DNA of 64,000 nucleotides from Micromonospora sp. WMMD1082 (GCF_029626175.1 NZ_JARUBM010000002.1:4109001-4173000); one strand, 5' to 3'; counted from the stretch's first letter, positions 35,767 through 45,659 are shown. Program-made: numbers and translations. Notes: generated from the sequence alone by a model not told the origin.

Positions 35767-36089
35767 TGGCGTACGCGGAGCGAGGGGTGTCCGCACCGCC
35801 CGAGGTCGTCTTCAACACGGCGACCGACCCCGACCGGATCTCCGCCTGGCTGCCCGAGCCGCTGCTGTCGGATGACCCGTCCCGCAACGGCGACGCCGGG
35901 CGGATGCGGGCCCGGTGGGAGGCGCGGAGCGCCGGCTGGTCGGCTGAACTGTGCGTGGATCCGGTCGATGCGGGTGGCTCCCGGATCCGGCTCGAACTCG
36001 GCGGTGGCGGCGACGGCGCGGAGCGGCTGGCCGACGAGGCGCTGACCAACCTCGCCCGCGAGGTGGCCGACAACCTGCAGGCCGGCTGA
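35766..36089 (+). CDS. SRPBCC/polyketide-cyclase-like protein
   Basis: A 107-residue protein with the pattern of a short START/SRPBCC domain: a first strand with A-P-P-E-V-V-F, then D-P-D-R-I-S-A-W-L-P, central strands, and a long amphipathic C-terminal helix ending N-L-A-R-E-V-A-D-N-L. Such proteins bind hydrophobic small molecules. It is shorter than usual (about 140), so some strands may be missing. ATG 35766 overlaps the previous stop (GTGATG). No ligand can be inferred. Confidence 0.7.
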   Translation: MAYAERGVSAPPEVVFNTATDPDRISAWLPEPLLSDDPSRNGDAGRMRARWEARSAGWSAELCVDPVDAGGSRIRLELGGGGDGAERLADEALTNLAREVADNLQAG

Positions 36090-36151
36090 CCCGGCCCAGC
36101 CCGCTCCCCCGCGGTGCGGCGACCGAATGTGGCATGACCGAAGGAGGCCGG

Positions 36152-36688
36152 GTGAGCGGACTCAGGCAGAAGGTGGCGCGGCTGCGCCAGGCGTACGCGC
36201 CGCACGAGCACCGACCGCTCGGCGGTTACCTGGTGGCGATGGGCACGTACGCCGGGGTGGCCGGCGCGATCGCCGGCCTGGTCAAGGTGACCGGGCGAGC
36301 CGTACCGGAGCGACCCGCCACGTCCGACGTGGTGCTCCTGGCCATCGCCACCCACAAGCTCAGCCGGCTGTTGTCCAAGGACGCGGTCACCAGCCCGTTG
36401 CGCGCGCCGTTCACCCGGTACGACCGGCCGATCGGCAGCGGCGAGGTGATGGAGCAGGTACGCGACTCGGGCAGTTCCACCCGGCACGCCATCGGTGAGC
36501 TGCTCAGCTGCCCGTTCTGCCTGGCGGTCTGGGTGGCCACCGGACTGACCGGCGGGCTGGTGCTGGCGCCACGGCTGACCCGCCTCGTCGCCACCGCACT
36601 GACCGCGGTGGCCGCCTCCGACTTCCTCCAGATGGGGTACGCGGTGGCCCAGCAGGCGGCGGAGGGTGGCGGCGACGAGGAGGACTGA
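36152..36688 (+). CDS. DUF1360 membrane protein
   Basis: A 178-residue membrane protein of the DUF1360 family. Markers are H-K-L-S-R-L-L-S-K-D-A-V-T-S, P-F-T-R-Y and the G-E-L-L-S-C-P-F-C-L-A-V-W motif with paired cysteines near the membrane. About four TM helices. GTG 36152 has a strong AAGGAGG site; the ATG 18 bases upstream lacks one. The family is unknown in function. Confidence 0.85.
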   Translation: MSGLRQKVARLRQAYAPHEHRPLGGYLVAMGTYAGVAGAIAGLVKVTGRAVPERPATSDVVLLAIATHKLSRLLSKDAVTSPLRAPFTRYDRPIGSGEVMEQVRDSGSSTRHAIGELLSCPFCLAVWVATGLTGGLVLAPRLTRLVATALTAVAASDFLQMGYAVAQQAAEGGGDEED

Positions 36689-36763
36689 CGCGACGTGCAT
36701 CGGCCGGTCCGTGGTGTCCACCGCGGGCCGGCCTCGTCGTGCGGCATGGGATGCCGAGCCGGT

Positions 36764-36961
36764 TCAGCGTTGCATGCCGGACCAGCCGCGCGGTGACTCC
36801 GGCTCCCGCTCGTCCTCGTCGGCGCCGGTAATGATGTCGCGGTCGACGGCGGTGCGGTCGTGCTCGTTGGCGAAGTCCGGGTCGGGCAGGGTGTCCGTGC
36901 CCTCCGGTGGCTGGCCGAGCGCGGGCGTCCGGTCGTGCTGGTCCTTCTCTGGCTGCGACAT
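36764..36961 (-). CDS. Small acidic hydrophilic protein
   Basis: A 65-residue protein, rich in Asp, Glu and Pro, predicted disordered. It begins M-S-Q-P-E-K-D-Q and ends G-W-S-G-M-Q-R. ATG 36961 has GAGAGGAG upstream. No domain recognised. It resembles the many short acidic proteins of actinobacteria; 41 bases separate it from the minus-strand gene upstream. Confidence 0.6.
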   Translation of the reverse strand: MSQPEKDQHDRTPALGQPPEGTDTLPDPDFANEHDRTAVDRDIITGADEDEREPESPRGWSGMQR

Positions 36962-37002
36962 CGCGCTCCTCTCCTCATCGCCGGTACTGGCCGGGCGCCG
37001 GT

Positions 37003-37380
37003 TCAGCCCACCGAGCCGCCCAGCAGGTCGGTGACCTCGTCGACGGCGTACTCGCCCTGTGGCAGCGCGTTGAGTCGCGACAGCAGCTGCGGCGGTAGTT
37101 CCGCGGCGACCGCGCGGCGATAGATGTCCACCTGGCTGATCCGCTCCTGACCGTGGTACAGGTCGTCGAGCAGTTCGTCGAGCGGTCGGGTGTCCACCTC
37201 CTCGATCTCCACCTCGTCGCCCACGGCGGCGGCCGTTCCCGGCAGCTCGGTGGTGGGCGGGTCGATGGCGGCGGTGTCGACCACCGGCACGTCCGCCAGG
37301 ATGGCGTCGGGCAGCCGCGCCTCGGTCGTGGGTGCCGTAGGTGCCCCGGTCACGGGTACGTCGTCGGTCACGCCCGTCAC
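37003..37380 (-). CDS. Hypothetical protein with conserved helical C-terminus
   Basis: A 125-residue protein that I do not recognise. The first 60 residues are Pro/Thr/Val-rich and acidic; the second half (Y-R-R-A-V-A-A-E-L-P-P-Q-L-L-S and G-E-Y-A-V-D-E-V) is helical and looks like the ordered domain. No signal peptide or membrane segment. It lies between the DAHP synthase gene and the short acidic gene on the same strand, but a palindrome separates it from the former. Confidence 0.6.
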   Translation of the reverse strand: MTGVTDDVPVTGAPTAPTTEARLPDAILADVPVVDTAAIDPPTTELPGTAAAVGDEVEIEEVDTRPLDELLDDLYHGQERISQVDIYRRAVAAELPPQLLSRLNALPQGEYAVDEVTDLLGGSVG

Positions 37381-37427
37381 CTACCCGCGACCAACCCCCC
37401 AAAACCCCACCCTCACTCCACCTTGTT

Positions 37428-37482
37428 GATCATGAAGTTATCGACCCCGGGAAGCGCTCTCCAGGGCAATAACTTCATGATC
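37428..37482. repeat. GATC-bounded palindrome after the DAHP synthase gene
   Basis: Perfect 14-base arms GATCATGAAGTTAT (37428-37441) and the reverse complement (37469-37482) with a 27-base loop. It starts 38 bases beyond the stop of the DAHP synthase gene and probably terminates that transcript. Its design matches 34305-34374, though the stem sequence differs. Confidence 0.75.
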
Positions 37483-37519
37483 GACGGGGTCGAGGGCGGG
37501 GAGGGCGAGGGTGGGGGGG

Positions 37520-38626
37520 TTAGGCCGGGGTGGGGAGGGGTCGGGGGTGGCGGGCTCGGCGGGCGCGGACGGCGGCGGCCAGTCCGGCGAGCACCTCGTC
37601 GGTGGTGTCCCAGCCGATACAGGCGTCGGTGACCGACTGGCCGTACGTCAGCTCGCGGGTGGGGTCGAGGTCCTGCCGGCCGGGTACGAGGAAGCTCTCC
37701 AGCATGATCCCGACGATGCCCTGCTGGCCGGCGGCGATCTGCCCGGCCACGTCGGCGGCCACCGTGGGCTGGTTGCGGTGGTCCTTGCCGCTGTTGGCGT
37801 GGCTGGCGTCCACCACCAGTCGCTCGGGCAGTCCGGCGGCCCGCAGCAGATCCAGCGCGCCGGCCACCGACGTTGCGTCGTAGTTCGGCTGGCCGTTGCC
37901 ACCGCGCAGCACCAGATGCCCGTCCGCGTTGCCCCGGGTGTGCATGATCGCCGGGGTGCCGGACACGTCGATGCCGGGGAAGACGTGCGGCACGCCCGCC
38001 GCCCGGATCGCGTCGACCGCCGTGGCGATGCTGCCGTCGGGACGGTTCTTCATGCCGATCGGCATGGACAGGCCGGAGGCGAGCTGGCGGTGCACCTGGC
38101 TCTCCACGGTGCGCGCCCCGATCGCCCCCCACGCCACGGTGTCCGCGATGTACTGCGGGGTGATCGGGTCGAGGAACTCGCAGCCCACCGGCAGGCCGAG
38201 ACGCAGCACGTCGAGCAGCAGCGCCCGCGCCCGGCGCAGGCCGGTGTTGACGTCGCCCGAGCCGTCCAGTCCCGGGTCGTTGATCAGGCCCTTCCAACCC
38301 ACCGTGGAGCGCGGCTTCTCGAAGTAGACCCGCATCACCACCAGCAGATCCTCGGCTACCCGCTCGGCCGCCTCGCGGAGCCGGTGTGCGTAGTCGAGGG
38401 CCGCGGCGGGGTCGTGGACGGAGCACGGCCCGACCACCACCAGGAGCCGGTCGTCGGCCCGGTCGAGCACCTCACCGACCGCACGGCGACCGTCGAGCAC
38501 GGCCGCGGTGAGGCCGTCGTCCAGGGGCAGCTCGTGGTGCAGCAGGGCGGGGGTCGTCAGCGGTACGACGCGGTCGATTCGCTGGTCGATGACCCGGCGG
38601 TTCTCCGGGGTCGTCACGGTGGGCAT
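37520..38626 (-). CDS. aroG: 3-Deoxy-7-phosphoheptulonate (DAHP) synthase, class I
   Basis: First enzyme of the shikimate pathway; joins phosphoenolpyruvate and erythrose 4-phosphate. The 368-residue protein is of the E. coli AroFGH type: V-V-V-G-P-C-S-V-H-D, R-V-Y-F-E-K-P-R-S-T-V-G-W-K, G-C-E-F-L-D-P, I-G-M-K-N-R-P-D-G and V-D-A-S-H-A-N-S-G-K-D. In ATG 38626, GGAAGG touches the start, whereas GTG 38617 would have normal spacing, so either may be used. A structured leader with a short aromatic-rich peptide lies directly upstream (38661-38860), suggesting attenuation by aromatic amino acid supply. The symbol follows the E. coli isozyme type, not a proven orthology. Confidence 0.95.
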   Translation of the reverse strand: MPTVTTPENRRVIDQRIDRVVPLTTPALLHHELPLDDGLTAAVLDGRRAVGEVLDRADDRLLVVVGPCSVHDPAAALDYAHRLREAAERVAEDLLVVMRVYFEKPRSTVGWKGLINDPGLDGSGDVNTGLRRARALLLDVLRLGLPVGCEFLDPITPQYIADTVAWGAIGARTVESQVHRQLASGLSMPIGMKNRPDGSIATAVDAIRAAGVPHVFPGIDVSGTPAIMHTRGNADGHLVLRGGNGQPNYDATSVAGALDLLRAAGLPERLVVDASHANSGKDHRNQPTVAADVAGQIAAGQQGIVGIMLESFLVPGRQDLDPTRELTYGQSVTDACIGWDTTDEVLAGLAAAVRARRARHPRPLPTPA

Positions 38627-38660
38627 CCTTCCGCCGACCGCACCCGGGGCCGGTGCCCGG

Positions 38661-38772
38661 GTCGAGCCGGCTGCTCGTACGCGAAAGGGCAGGAACGAAA
38701 GCTCCTGCCCGGCCGGCTCGACAACGGTGACGTCAGATCATGATGAGGTCACCGGCCTGCGAGCCGGCTGCC
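38661..38772 (-). promoter_or_regulatory. Probable attenuator (switching stems) before DAHP synthase
   Basis: Read along the minus strand, the leader has segment 1 (38772-38759), segment 2 (38722-38711), a hairpin (arms 38710-38703 and 38694-38687, then TTTCG) and segment 3 (38676-38661). Segment 2 pairs perfectly with segment 3 over 11 bases, and with segment 1 over 9 bases, so the two pairings exclude each other. Another small stem (GGTGAC/GTCACC, 38753-38748 with 38731-38726) lies between segments 1 and 2. Segment 1 overlaps the leader-peptide codons just after Tyr-Arg-Trp-Phe. Attenuation is an inference. Confidence 0.6.
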
Positions 38773-38860
38773 TAAACCATCGATACGAGTGCGTCACGGC
38801 GGTAAGCGTACCCGACGGTGGTCGAGTGCTCACCCCCTTGTCGGTAAAGCCTCGCCTCAC
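38738..38860 (-). CDS. Putative leader peptide of the DAHP synthase gene
   Basis: A 40-codon frame starting at GTG 38860, five bases after a GGAGG site (38870-38866), and stopping at TGA 38738-38740, about 110 bases before the DAHP synthase start. Near its end it encodes S-Y-R-W-F-R-Q-P, with Tyr, Trp and Phe codons at 38785-38774 directly before switching segment 1. An inner GTG would give a 19-residue version. Clustered aromatic codons before an aromatic-pathway gene are the hallmark of a ribosome-sensed attenuator; expression is unproven. Confidence 0.5.
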   Translation of the reverse strand: MRRGFTDKGVSTRPPSGTLTAVTHSYRWFRQPARRPVTSS

Positions 38861-38927
38861 GTTCACCTCCGTCGATGGATGCGTCGGTAGTTTCAGCGCA
38901 CCGAACTGATGTTGACCGGAGGTCCTG

Positions 38928-40082
38928 ATGGATCGTCGTACCGTCCTGCGCGCCACCGTTGCCGGTGGCGCCGCCGCCTTCTCCGGCAGCCTCTGGGCGG
39001 GCGCCGCCGTGGCCGCCCCCGCCCAGCCCGGACCCAGCCCGTACGGTTCGCTGCGGTCCGCCGACGCCAACGGCATCCTGCTGCCCACCGGGTTCACCAG
39101 CCGGGTGATCGCCCGGTCCCGCCAGGCCGTGCCGGGCACCTCGTACACCTGGCACGACGCGCCCGACGGCGGCGCCTGTTTCGTCGCCGGCAGCGGTTGG
39201 ATCTACGTCTCGAACTCCGAGATCACGCCGGGCGGTGGAGCCTCGGCGGTGCGCTTCAACTCCGACGGCAGCATCGCCTCCGCGTACCGGATCCTCTCCA
39301 ACACCAACCAGAACTGCGCCGGTGGCGCCACGCCGTGGGGGACCTGGCTCTCCTGCGAGGAGGTCAACCGCGGCTACGTCTACGAGACGTACCCGCAGGG
39401 CGGCACCACGGCGGTGAGCCGGGCGGCGATGGGACGGTTCAAGCACGAGGCCGCGGCCTGCGACCCGGACCGCCGGGTGATCTACCTGACCGAGGACGAG
39501 ACCAACGGCTGCCTCTACCGGTTCCGGCCGACGAGCTGGGGCAATCTCTCCGCCGGCACCCTGGAAGTGCTGGTCGGGGGCACCGCCACCAGCGGGCCGG
39601 TGACCTGGGCGCGGGTTCCCGACCCGTCGGCGGCGAGCACGCTGACCCGCAACCAGGTCTCCGGGGTCAAGCGCTTCAACGGCGGTGAGGGCTGCTGGTA
39701 CGCCGACGGCACCTGCTGGTTCACCACCAAGGGCGACAACCGGGTGTGGGCGTACGACGCGGTCAACCAGCGCATCGATCTGGCGTACGACGCCAGACAG
39801 ATCTCCGGCACCGCGCCGCTGACCGGGGTGGACAACATCACCGGCACCCGCTCGGGCGACCTCTACGTGGCCGAGGACGGCGGCAACATGGAGATCAACA
39901 TCATCACTCCGGCCGGGGTGGTCGCGCCGTTCCTGCGGATCAGCGGCCAGTCCTCCTCGGAGATCTGCGGGCCGGCCTTCTCGCCGGACGGCACCCGGCT
40001 GCTCTTCTCGTCGCAGCGGGGCACCTCCGGCTCCTCCTCCGGCGGCATCACCTACGAGGTACGCGGCCCGTTCCGCTCCTGA
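38928..40082 (+). CDS. Tat-exported PhoX/DUF839-like protein
   Basis: A 384-residue exported protein. It begins M-D-R-R-T-V-L-R-A-T, a twin-arginine signal with cleavage near A-V-A-A-P (residue 28-30). The rest is a beta-propeller-like fold with motifs seen in the PhoX (DUF839) family, such as C-E-E-V-N-R-G, G-R-F-K-H-E-A-A-A and E-D-E-T-N-G-C-L-Y-R-F. PhoX enzymes are calcium/iron phosphatases; full catalytic conservation cannot be judged by eye, so phosphatase activity is only possible. ATG 38928 has GGAGG. A perfect hairpin follows at 40099. Confidence 0.82.
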   Translation: MDRRTVLRATVAGGAAAFSGSLWAGAAVAAPAQPGPSPYGSLRSADANGILLPTGFTSRVIARSRQAVPGTSYTWHDAPDGGACFVAGSGWIYVSNSEITPGGGASAVRFNSDGSIASAYRILSNTNQNCAGGATPWGTWLSCEEVNRGYVYETYPQGGTTAVSRAAMGRFKHEAAACDPDRRVIYLTEDETNGCLYRFRPTSWGNLSAGTLEVLVGGTATSGPVTWARVPDPSAASTLTRNQVSGVKRFNGGEGCWYADGTCWFTTKGDNRVWAYDAVNQRIDLAYDARQISGTAPLTGVDNITGTRSGDLYVAEDGGNMEINIITPAGVVAPFLRISGQSSSEICGPAFSPDGTRLLFSSQRGTSGSSSGGITYEVRGPFRS

Positions 40083-40098
40083 CCCTGCACGGGATGTG

Positions 40099-40133
40099 GG
40101 AAGGGCCCTTTCGCCAAGGGGCCCTTCCTTTCG
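40099..40133 (+). terminator. Hairpin terminator, second copy of the GGAAGGGCCC motif
   Basis: Perfect 10-base arms GGAAGGGCCC (40099-40108) and GGGCCCTTCC (40119-40128), followed by TTTCG, 16 bases after the PhoX-like stop. The left arm sequence also occurs in the element at 17306. Confidence 0.8.
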
Positions 40134-40169
40134 CGCGTGCGGGGGACGGGGTGGGGGTATGGAAGCGGC

Positions 40170-40385
40170 ATGAGTGATGGGAAGAGCGACCAGGAGCGGA
40201 TCGAATCCCGGGCGCACCTGCTGCCCGAGGAGGCGGCGGCCGGCAGCGATGATCCCGAGGCGCAGGCCGACGCGATCCTGACCGAGTCGGACATCCGCGA
40301 GGCGGACCGCAACGCCGCACCGGACACCGTCCTGGAGCGGCGTACCTCGGAGGAGACGGTGACCCCCGTCGAACCGCCCGACTGA
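40170..40385 (+). CDS. Small acidic hydrophilic protein
   Basis: A 71-residue, strongly acidic protein beginning M-S-D-G-K-S-D-Q and containing L-P-E-E-A-A-A-G-S and L-T-E-S-D-I-R-E. No membrane segment and no domain known to me. ATG 40170 has a weak GGAAG upstream. It lies 51 bases before the M16 peptidase gene, which seems to have its own promoter. Probably real because similar short acidic proteins are frequent in this group; function unknown. Confidence 0.6.
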   Translation: MSDGKSDQERIESRAHLLPEEAAAGSDDPEAQADAILTESDIREADRNAAPDTVLERRTSEETVTPVEPPD

Positions 40386-40436
40386 CCGCCGCGTCCGGTC
40401 CCCGCCGCGACCCGGAGATCGGATAGCGTCGGTGCC

Positions 40437-41729
40437 ATGCCCGACAGCGGTTACCCCTGGCCCATCTCGACGACCCGACTGGACAACGGCCTGCGCGTGG
40501 TGGTCAGCGAGGACCGCACCGCCCCGGCGGTCGCGGTCAACCTGTGGTACGACGTGGGTTCCCGGCACGAGCCGGCCGGACAGACCGGCTTCGCGCACCT
40601 CTTCGAGCACCTGATGTTCGAGGGCTCGATGCACGTCGCGAAGACCGAGCACATGAAGCTGGTGCAGGGGGCGGGCGGTTCGCTCAACGCCACCACCAAC
40701 CCGGATCGCACCAACTACTTCGAGACGGTCCCGGCGGAGCATCTGGAGTTGGCGCTCTGGCTGGAGGCCGACCGGATGGGCGGGCTGGTGCCGGCGCTGA
40801 CCCAGGAGACCCTGGACAACCAGCGGGACGTGGTCAAGAACGAGCGGCGGCAGCGCTACGAGAACGTGCCGTACGGCGACGCCTGGCTGCGGCTGCTGCC
40901 GCTGCTCTATCCGCCGGGCCACCCCTACCACCACGCCACCATCGGTTCCATGGCCGACCTGAACGCGGCCGACCTGGCCACCTTCCAGGCGTTCCACCAG
41001 ACCTACTACGCGCCGAACAACGCGGTGCTCACGGTGGTCGGCGACACCGGCGTCGACGAGGTCGCTGCCCTGGCGGAGAAGTACTTCGGCGCCATCCCGC
41101 CGCGTCCGCAGATCCCACCGGCGCCGGACGGCCGGGTCGTGCCGGCCAGCGGGGTGCCCGCCGAGGAGACCGTGGTCACCGACGTGCCGGCGCCCCGGGT
41201 GTACGTCGCGCACCGTACCCACCCGTTCGGCAGCCCGGGATACGACGTGGTGACCGTGCTGGCCACCGTGCTCGGCAGCGGCCGGGGCAGCCGGCTCTAC
41301 CAGCGGCTCGCCGACGGTGAGCGGATCGCCCAGCCGGACCTGATCGGCGCGTACGGGGTGGACCTCGCGCACGCACCGGCACCGCTGATCGCCACCGCCA
41401 CCGCCCGGCCGGGGGTCAGCGGTGAGCGGTTGGCCGCCGGGCTCGCCGAGGTGGTCGACGAGTTGGTCACCGTGCCGGTCACCGCCGCCGAGCTGGACCG
41501 CGCGAAGGCGTTGCTGACCACCGCGTGGTGGCGGCAGATGTCCACCGTGGACGGTCGGGCGGACGCGCTGGGCCGCTACGCCACGCAGTTCGGCGACCCG
41601 GCCACGGTGGCGCAGCGACTGCCCGCCTGGCTGGCGGTGACCGCCGAGCAGATCGCCGAGGTGGCGGCCGAGGTGCTCGCCGCCGACGACCGGGTGACCC
41701 TGACCTACCGCCCCGAGGAGACCGCATGA
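40437..41729 (+). CDS. M16 zinc metallopeptidase, catalytic subunit
   Basis: Pitrilysin-family (M16B) peptidase of 430 residues without signal peptide. The inverted zinc motif is intact: H-L-F-E-H with the distal Glu in V-V-K-N-E-R-R-Q. The N-terminal strand R-L-D-N-G-L-R-V-V and the C-terminal half are normal for one subunit of a two-chain enzyme. A -10-like TAGCGT lies seven bases before the ATG, suggesting a leaderless mRNA. The following gene, overlapping by ATGA, encodes the partner without the zinc motif. Confidence 0.93.
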   Translation: MPDSGYPWPISTTRLDNGLRVVVSEDRTAPAVAVNLWYDVGSRHEPAGQTGFAHLFEHLMFEGSMHVAKTEHMKLVQGAGGSLNATTNPDRTNYFETVPAEHLELALWLEADRMGGLVPALTQETLDNQRDVVKNERRQRYENVPYGDAWLRLLPLLYPPGHPYHHATIGSMADLNAADLATFQAFHQTYYAPNNAVLTVVGDTGVDEVAALAEKYFGAIPPRPQIPPAPDGRVVPASGVPAEETVVTDVPAPRVYVAHRTHPFGSPGYDVVTVLATVLGSGRGSRLYQRLADGERIAQPDLIGAYGVDLAHAPAPLIATATARPGVSGERLAAGLAEVVDELVTVPVTAAELDRAKALLTTAWWRQMSTVDGRADALGRYATQFGDPATVAQRLPAWLAVTAEQIAEVAAEVLAADDRVTLTYRPEETA

Positions 41730-43078
41730 CTCTCATCGCCGACCGTCCCGGTCCGGGTGCCGCCCGGCCGTACCGGTTCCCGCAGGTGATCCGCCGGTCC
41801 GTCGCCGGCGGCCAGGTCGTCGCCGCGCACCTGCCCGGGCAGAACCTCGCCGTGGCGCTGCTGCTGCTGGACGCGGGGGCGGGCCGCGAACCCGTGGGGC
41901 GGGAGGGGCTCGGCGGCGTGCTGGCCAAGGCCCTGGAGGAGGGCACCGCGCAGCGCGACGCCACCGCGTACGCGCTGGCCATCGAGGCGCTCGGCACCGA
42001 GCTGGTGACCGGGCTGGACTGGGACACCTTCCAGGCCAGCGTGCAGGTGCCGGTGGGGCGGCTGGGCGCGGCGGTGGAACTGCTCGCCGAGGCCGTGCGT
42101 ACGCCGAAGCTCGATCCGGACGACGTCCGGCGGGTCCGCGACGACGAGGCGACCGCGCTGCGGATGGACTGGGCCAACCCGGGCCCACGGGCCGACGCGG
42201 CGCTGCGCGCCGACCTGTTCGGCGCCGGCAACCGCTGGGGCCGCCCGATGTACGGCGACCCGGAGTCGGTGGCCGGCGTGGACGTGGAGGACGTCACCGT
42301 CTTCCACTCGCAGTGGTTCATCCGCCCCGGCACGCTCGTGGTCGCCGGCGACCTGGACCGGATCGACCTGGACGCGCTCGCCGCGGCGGCGTTCGCCGGC
42401 ACCGGCGGTGGGCCGGTGGACCGGGAGGGGCCGATCGAGGTGCCACCGCGCGCCGGGCGCCGGATCATCCTCGTCGACCGGCCCGGCTCGGTGCAGTCCA
42501 CGCTGCGGCTCGGGCATCCCGCGCCGCACCGGGCGCACCCGGACCACGTGCCGATCGCCCTCGCCGGCACGGTGCTCGGCGGGGCGTTCACCTCCCGGCT
42601 GAACCACCTCATCCGAGAGGTACGCGGCTACACGTACGGCATCCGGGGAGACTTCGCCTCGTCCCGCCGGTTCGGCCGGTTCGCGGTCAGCTCGGGAGTG
42701 CAGACCGCCGTCACCGCGCCGGCCCTGGTGGAGACGGTCGGCGAGATCGCGCGTACCCACGCCGGTGGGGTGACCGAGGACGAGCTGGCGGTGGCCCGGT
42801 CCTGGCGGGCGGGGCAGCTCTCGATCGAGTTGCAGAGCCCGCGGGCGATCGCCGGGGCGCTGACCACGCTGGTGGTGCACGATCTGCCGGACGACTACCA
42901 CGCCCGGCTGCGCGAGTCGCTGCTCGCCGCCGACGTGGCCCAGGTCTCGGCGGCCGCCGAGACGCACCTGCACCCGGAGGCGCTGACCCTGGTGGTGGAG
43001 GGCGACGCCGCGCTGATCCGGGACGAACTGGTCGCCACCGGCCTCGGCGAGCTGGTCGACCCCGCCCCGGCGGGCTGA
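41726..43078 (+). CDS. M16-family partner subunit, zinc site lost
   Basis: Second M16-fold protein, 450 residues. Where the active subunit has H-x-x-E-H, this one reads G-G-V-L-A-K-A-L-E-E-G, so it cannot bind zinc in the usual way. It keeps the Arg/Tyr motif near the C-terminal half (V-R-G-Y-T-Y-G-I) that completes the active site of the partner in heterodimeric M16B peptidases (family knowledge). Start ATG 41726 overlaps the previous stop. The pair should form one peptidase; substrate unknown. Confidence 0.9.
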   Translation: MTLIADRPGPGAARPYRFPQVIRRSVAGGQVVAAHLPGQNLAVALLLLDAGAGREPVGREGLGGVLAKALEEGTAQRDATAYALAIEALGTELVTGLDWDTFQASVQVPVGRLGAAVELLAEAVRTPKLDPDDVRRVRDDEATALRMDWANPGPRADAALRADLFGAGNRWGRPMYGDPESVAGVDVEDVTVFHSQWFIRPGTLVVAGDLDRIDLDALAAAAFAGTGGGPVDREGPIEVPPRAGRRIILVDRPGSVQSTLRLGHPAPHRAHPDHVPIALAGTVLGGAFTSRLNHLIREVRGYTYGIRGDFASSRRFGRFAVSSGVQTAVTAPALVETVGEIARTHAGGVTEDELAVARSWRAGQLSIELQSPRAIAGALTTLVVHDLPDDYHARLRESLLAADVAQVSAAAETHLHPEALTLVVEGDAALIRDELVATGLGELVDPAPAG

Positions 43079-43188
43079 GGCCGTCCCGGTCGGGCCCGGC
43101 CCGCCGGCCGCCGTGCCGAGCGGGTCAGGCCCGCACGTCGGCCCGGCCCGGCCCCTCCGGCCGCTGCGCCGGGTGGGATCGAGTGGAT

Positions 43189-43647
43189 TCAGGTTGGCGC
43201 ACCGGGCCGGACCGGCACCGGGCGCTCGCTGGGACGGGGCCAGCGGGAACCGACCCCGGCAAGGCAGACCAGCACCGACAGCACGGCGAGCACCGGGCCG
43301 GTGCCGAGCACCGGGCGGATGGCCGGGACGATCCAATCGAAGAAGAGACTCGCGTCGTCGTACCGCGTCGCGAGCGCGACGGCGGTGCCGGCGGCGGCGA
43401 GCCCGGCCAGCGCGCTGATCACGATCGGGACTCGCCGCCGCGCCGGTGGCGACAGCAGCGCCCAGGCCGCTGCGGCGTACAGCACGGCGACGGCGGCGAC
43501 GTGCCAGAGCCAACCCGGAAAACGGTCGAGTCGCATCTCCAGGGCGCCGTAGTTGGCCCACGGCAGCAGCACGATCGCCAGCAGGTTGCCGGCGGCACCT
43601 GCGGCGACAGCGCTACCAGCCAGGACGATCCGGATGCTCGGTGCCAT
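43189..43647 (-). CDS. Four-TM membrane protein of unknown function
   Basis: A 152-residue membrane protein with four hydrophobic segments and a Pro/Arg-rich C-terminus. Between TM1 and TM2 an extracellular loop carries W-A-N-Y-G-A-L-E-M-R. ATG 43647 has CGGAGGACAC upstream. I do not recognise the family. It is convergent with the M16 pair and divergent from asd. Confidence 0.65.
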   Translation of the reverse strand: MAPSIRIVLAGSAVAAGAAGNLLAIVLLPWANYGALEMRLDRFPGWLWHVAAVAVLYAAAAWALLSPPARRRVPIVISALAGLAAAGTAVALATRYDDASLFFDWIVPAIRPVLGTGPVLAVLSVLVCLAGVGSRWPRPSERPVPVRPGAPT

Positions 43648-45006
<1,359 letters not shown>

Positions 45007-45085
45007 GGCCGCCGCGCGGCGCCCACGTTACTGGTCGACGCGGTCGGGTAGACCCATGGTTGCCCTACACCGAGAGGGAGGCGCC

Positions 45086-45502
45086 ATGACAACGGTCGGA
45101 GAGTTCATGACGACCCGGTTGGTGACCATGGACGGCAACGCCACGTTGGCCGCGGCGGCCCAGGAGATGCGTGACTCCGCGATCGGCGACGTGGTGGTGA
45201 CCGACGGCGACAACGTGGTCGGCATCGTCACGGACCGGGACATCGCGGTCCGGGGCGTGGCGGAGAGCCTCGATCCGGACACCACCGCGCTGAACCAGAT
45301 CACCACCAAGGACGTGGTGACGGTGAGTCAGTACGACGACGCCGTCGCCGCCGCCGACCTGATGCGGACGTACGCCGTGCGGCGGCTGCCGGTGACCGAG
45401 GACGGCCGGCTGATCGGCCTGGTGTCAATGGGTGACCTGGCCGTCGAGCGGGAGCCACAGTCCGTGCTGGCCGACATCAGCGCGGATGACCCCAACAACT
45501 GA
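45086..45502 (+). CDS. Two-CBS-domain protein
   Basis: A 138-residue protein made of a tandem CBS pair (Bateman module): V-G-E-F-M-T-T-R-L-V, G-I-V-T-D-R-D-I-A-V-R-G and R-R-L-P-V-T-E-D-G-R-L-I-G-L-V-S. Such stand-alone modules bind adenine nucleotides or other ligands and often respond to stress in actinobacteria. ATG 45086 has GAGAGGGAGG upstream. A hairpin follows at 45519. Confidence 0.9.
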   Translation: MTTVGEFMTTRLVTMDGNATLAAAAQEMRDSAIGDVVVTDGDNVVGIVTDRDIAVRGVAESLDPDTTALNQITTKDVVTVSQYDDAVAAADLMRTYAVRRLPVTEDGRLIGLVSMGDLAVEREPQSVLADISADDPNN

Positions 45503-45518
45503 CCCCTCCCGCCCGAAC

Positions 45519-45553
45519 GAGGCCGGCTCCCGTACCACCGGGGAGCCGGCCTC
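45519..45553 (+). terminator. Hairpin terminator after the CBS gene
   Basis: Perfect 13-base arms (45519-45531 and 45541-45553) around a nine-base loop, 16 bases after the CBS-protein stop. Confidence 0.75.
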
Positions 45554-45659
45554 GCGGCCTCCTCGGCCCGCGCGGCGGCTCACCCCAACCGGGTGAGGTT
45601 GAAGCCACCGGCGGGCGGGGACCCACCCCGGGACACGAGTGACCGGGGAGGAGGGCCCG

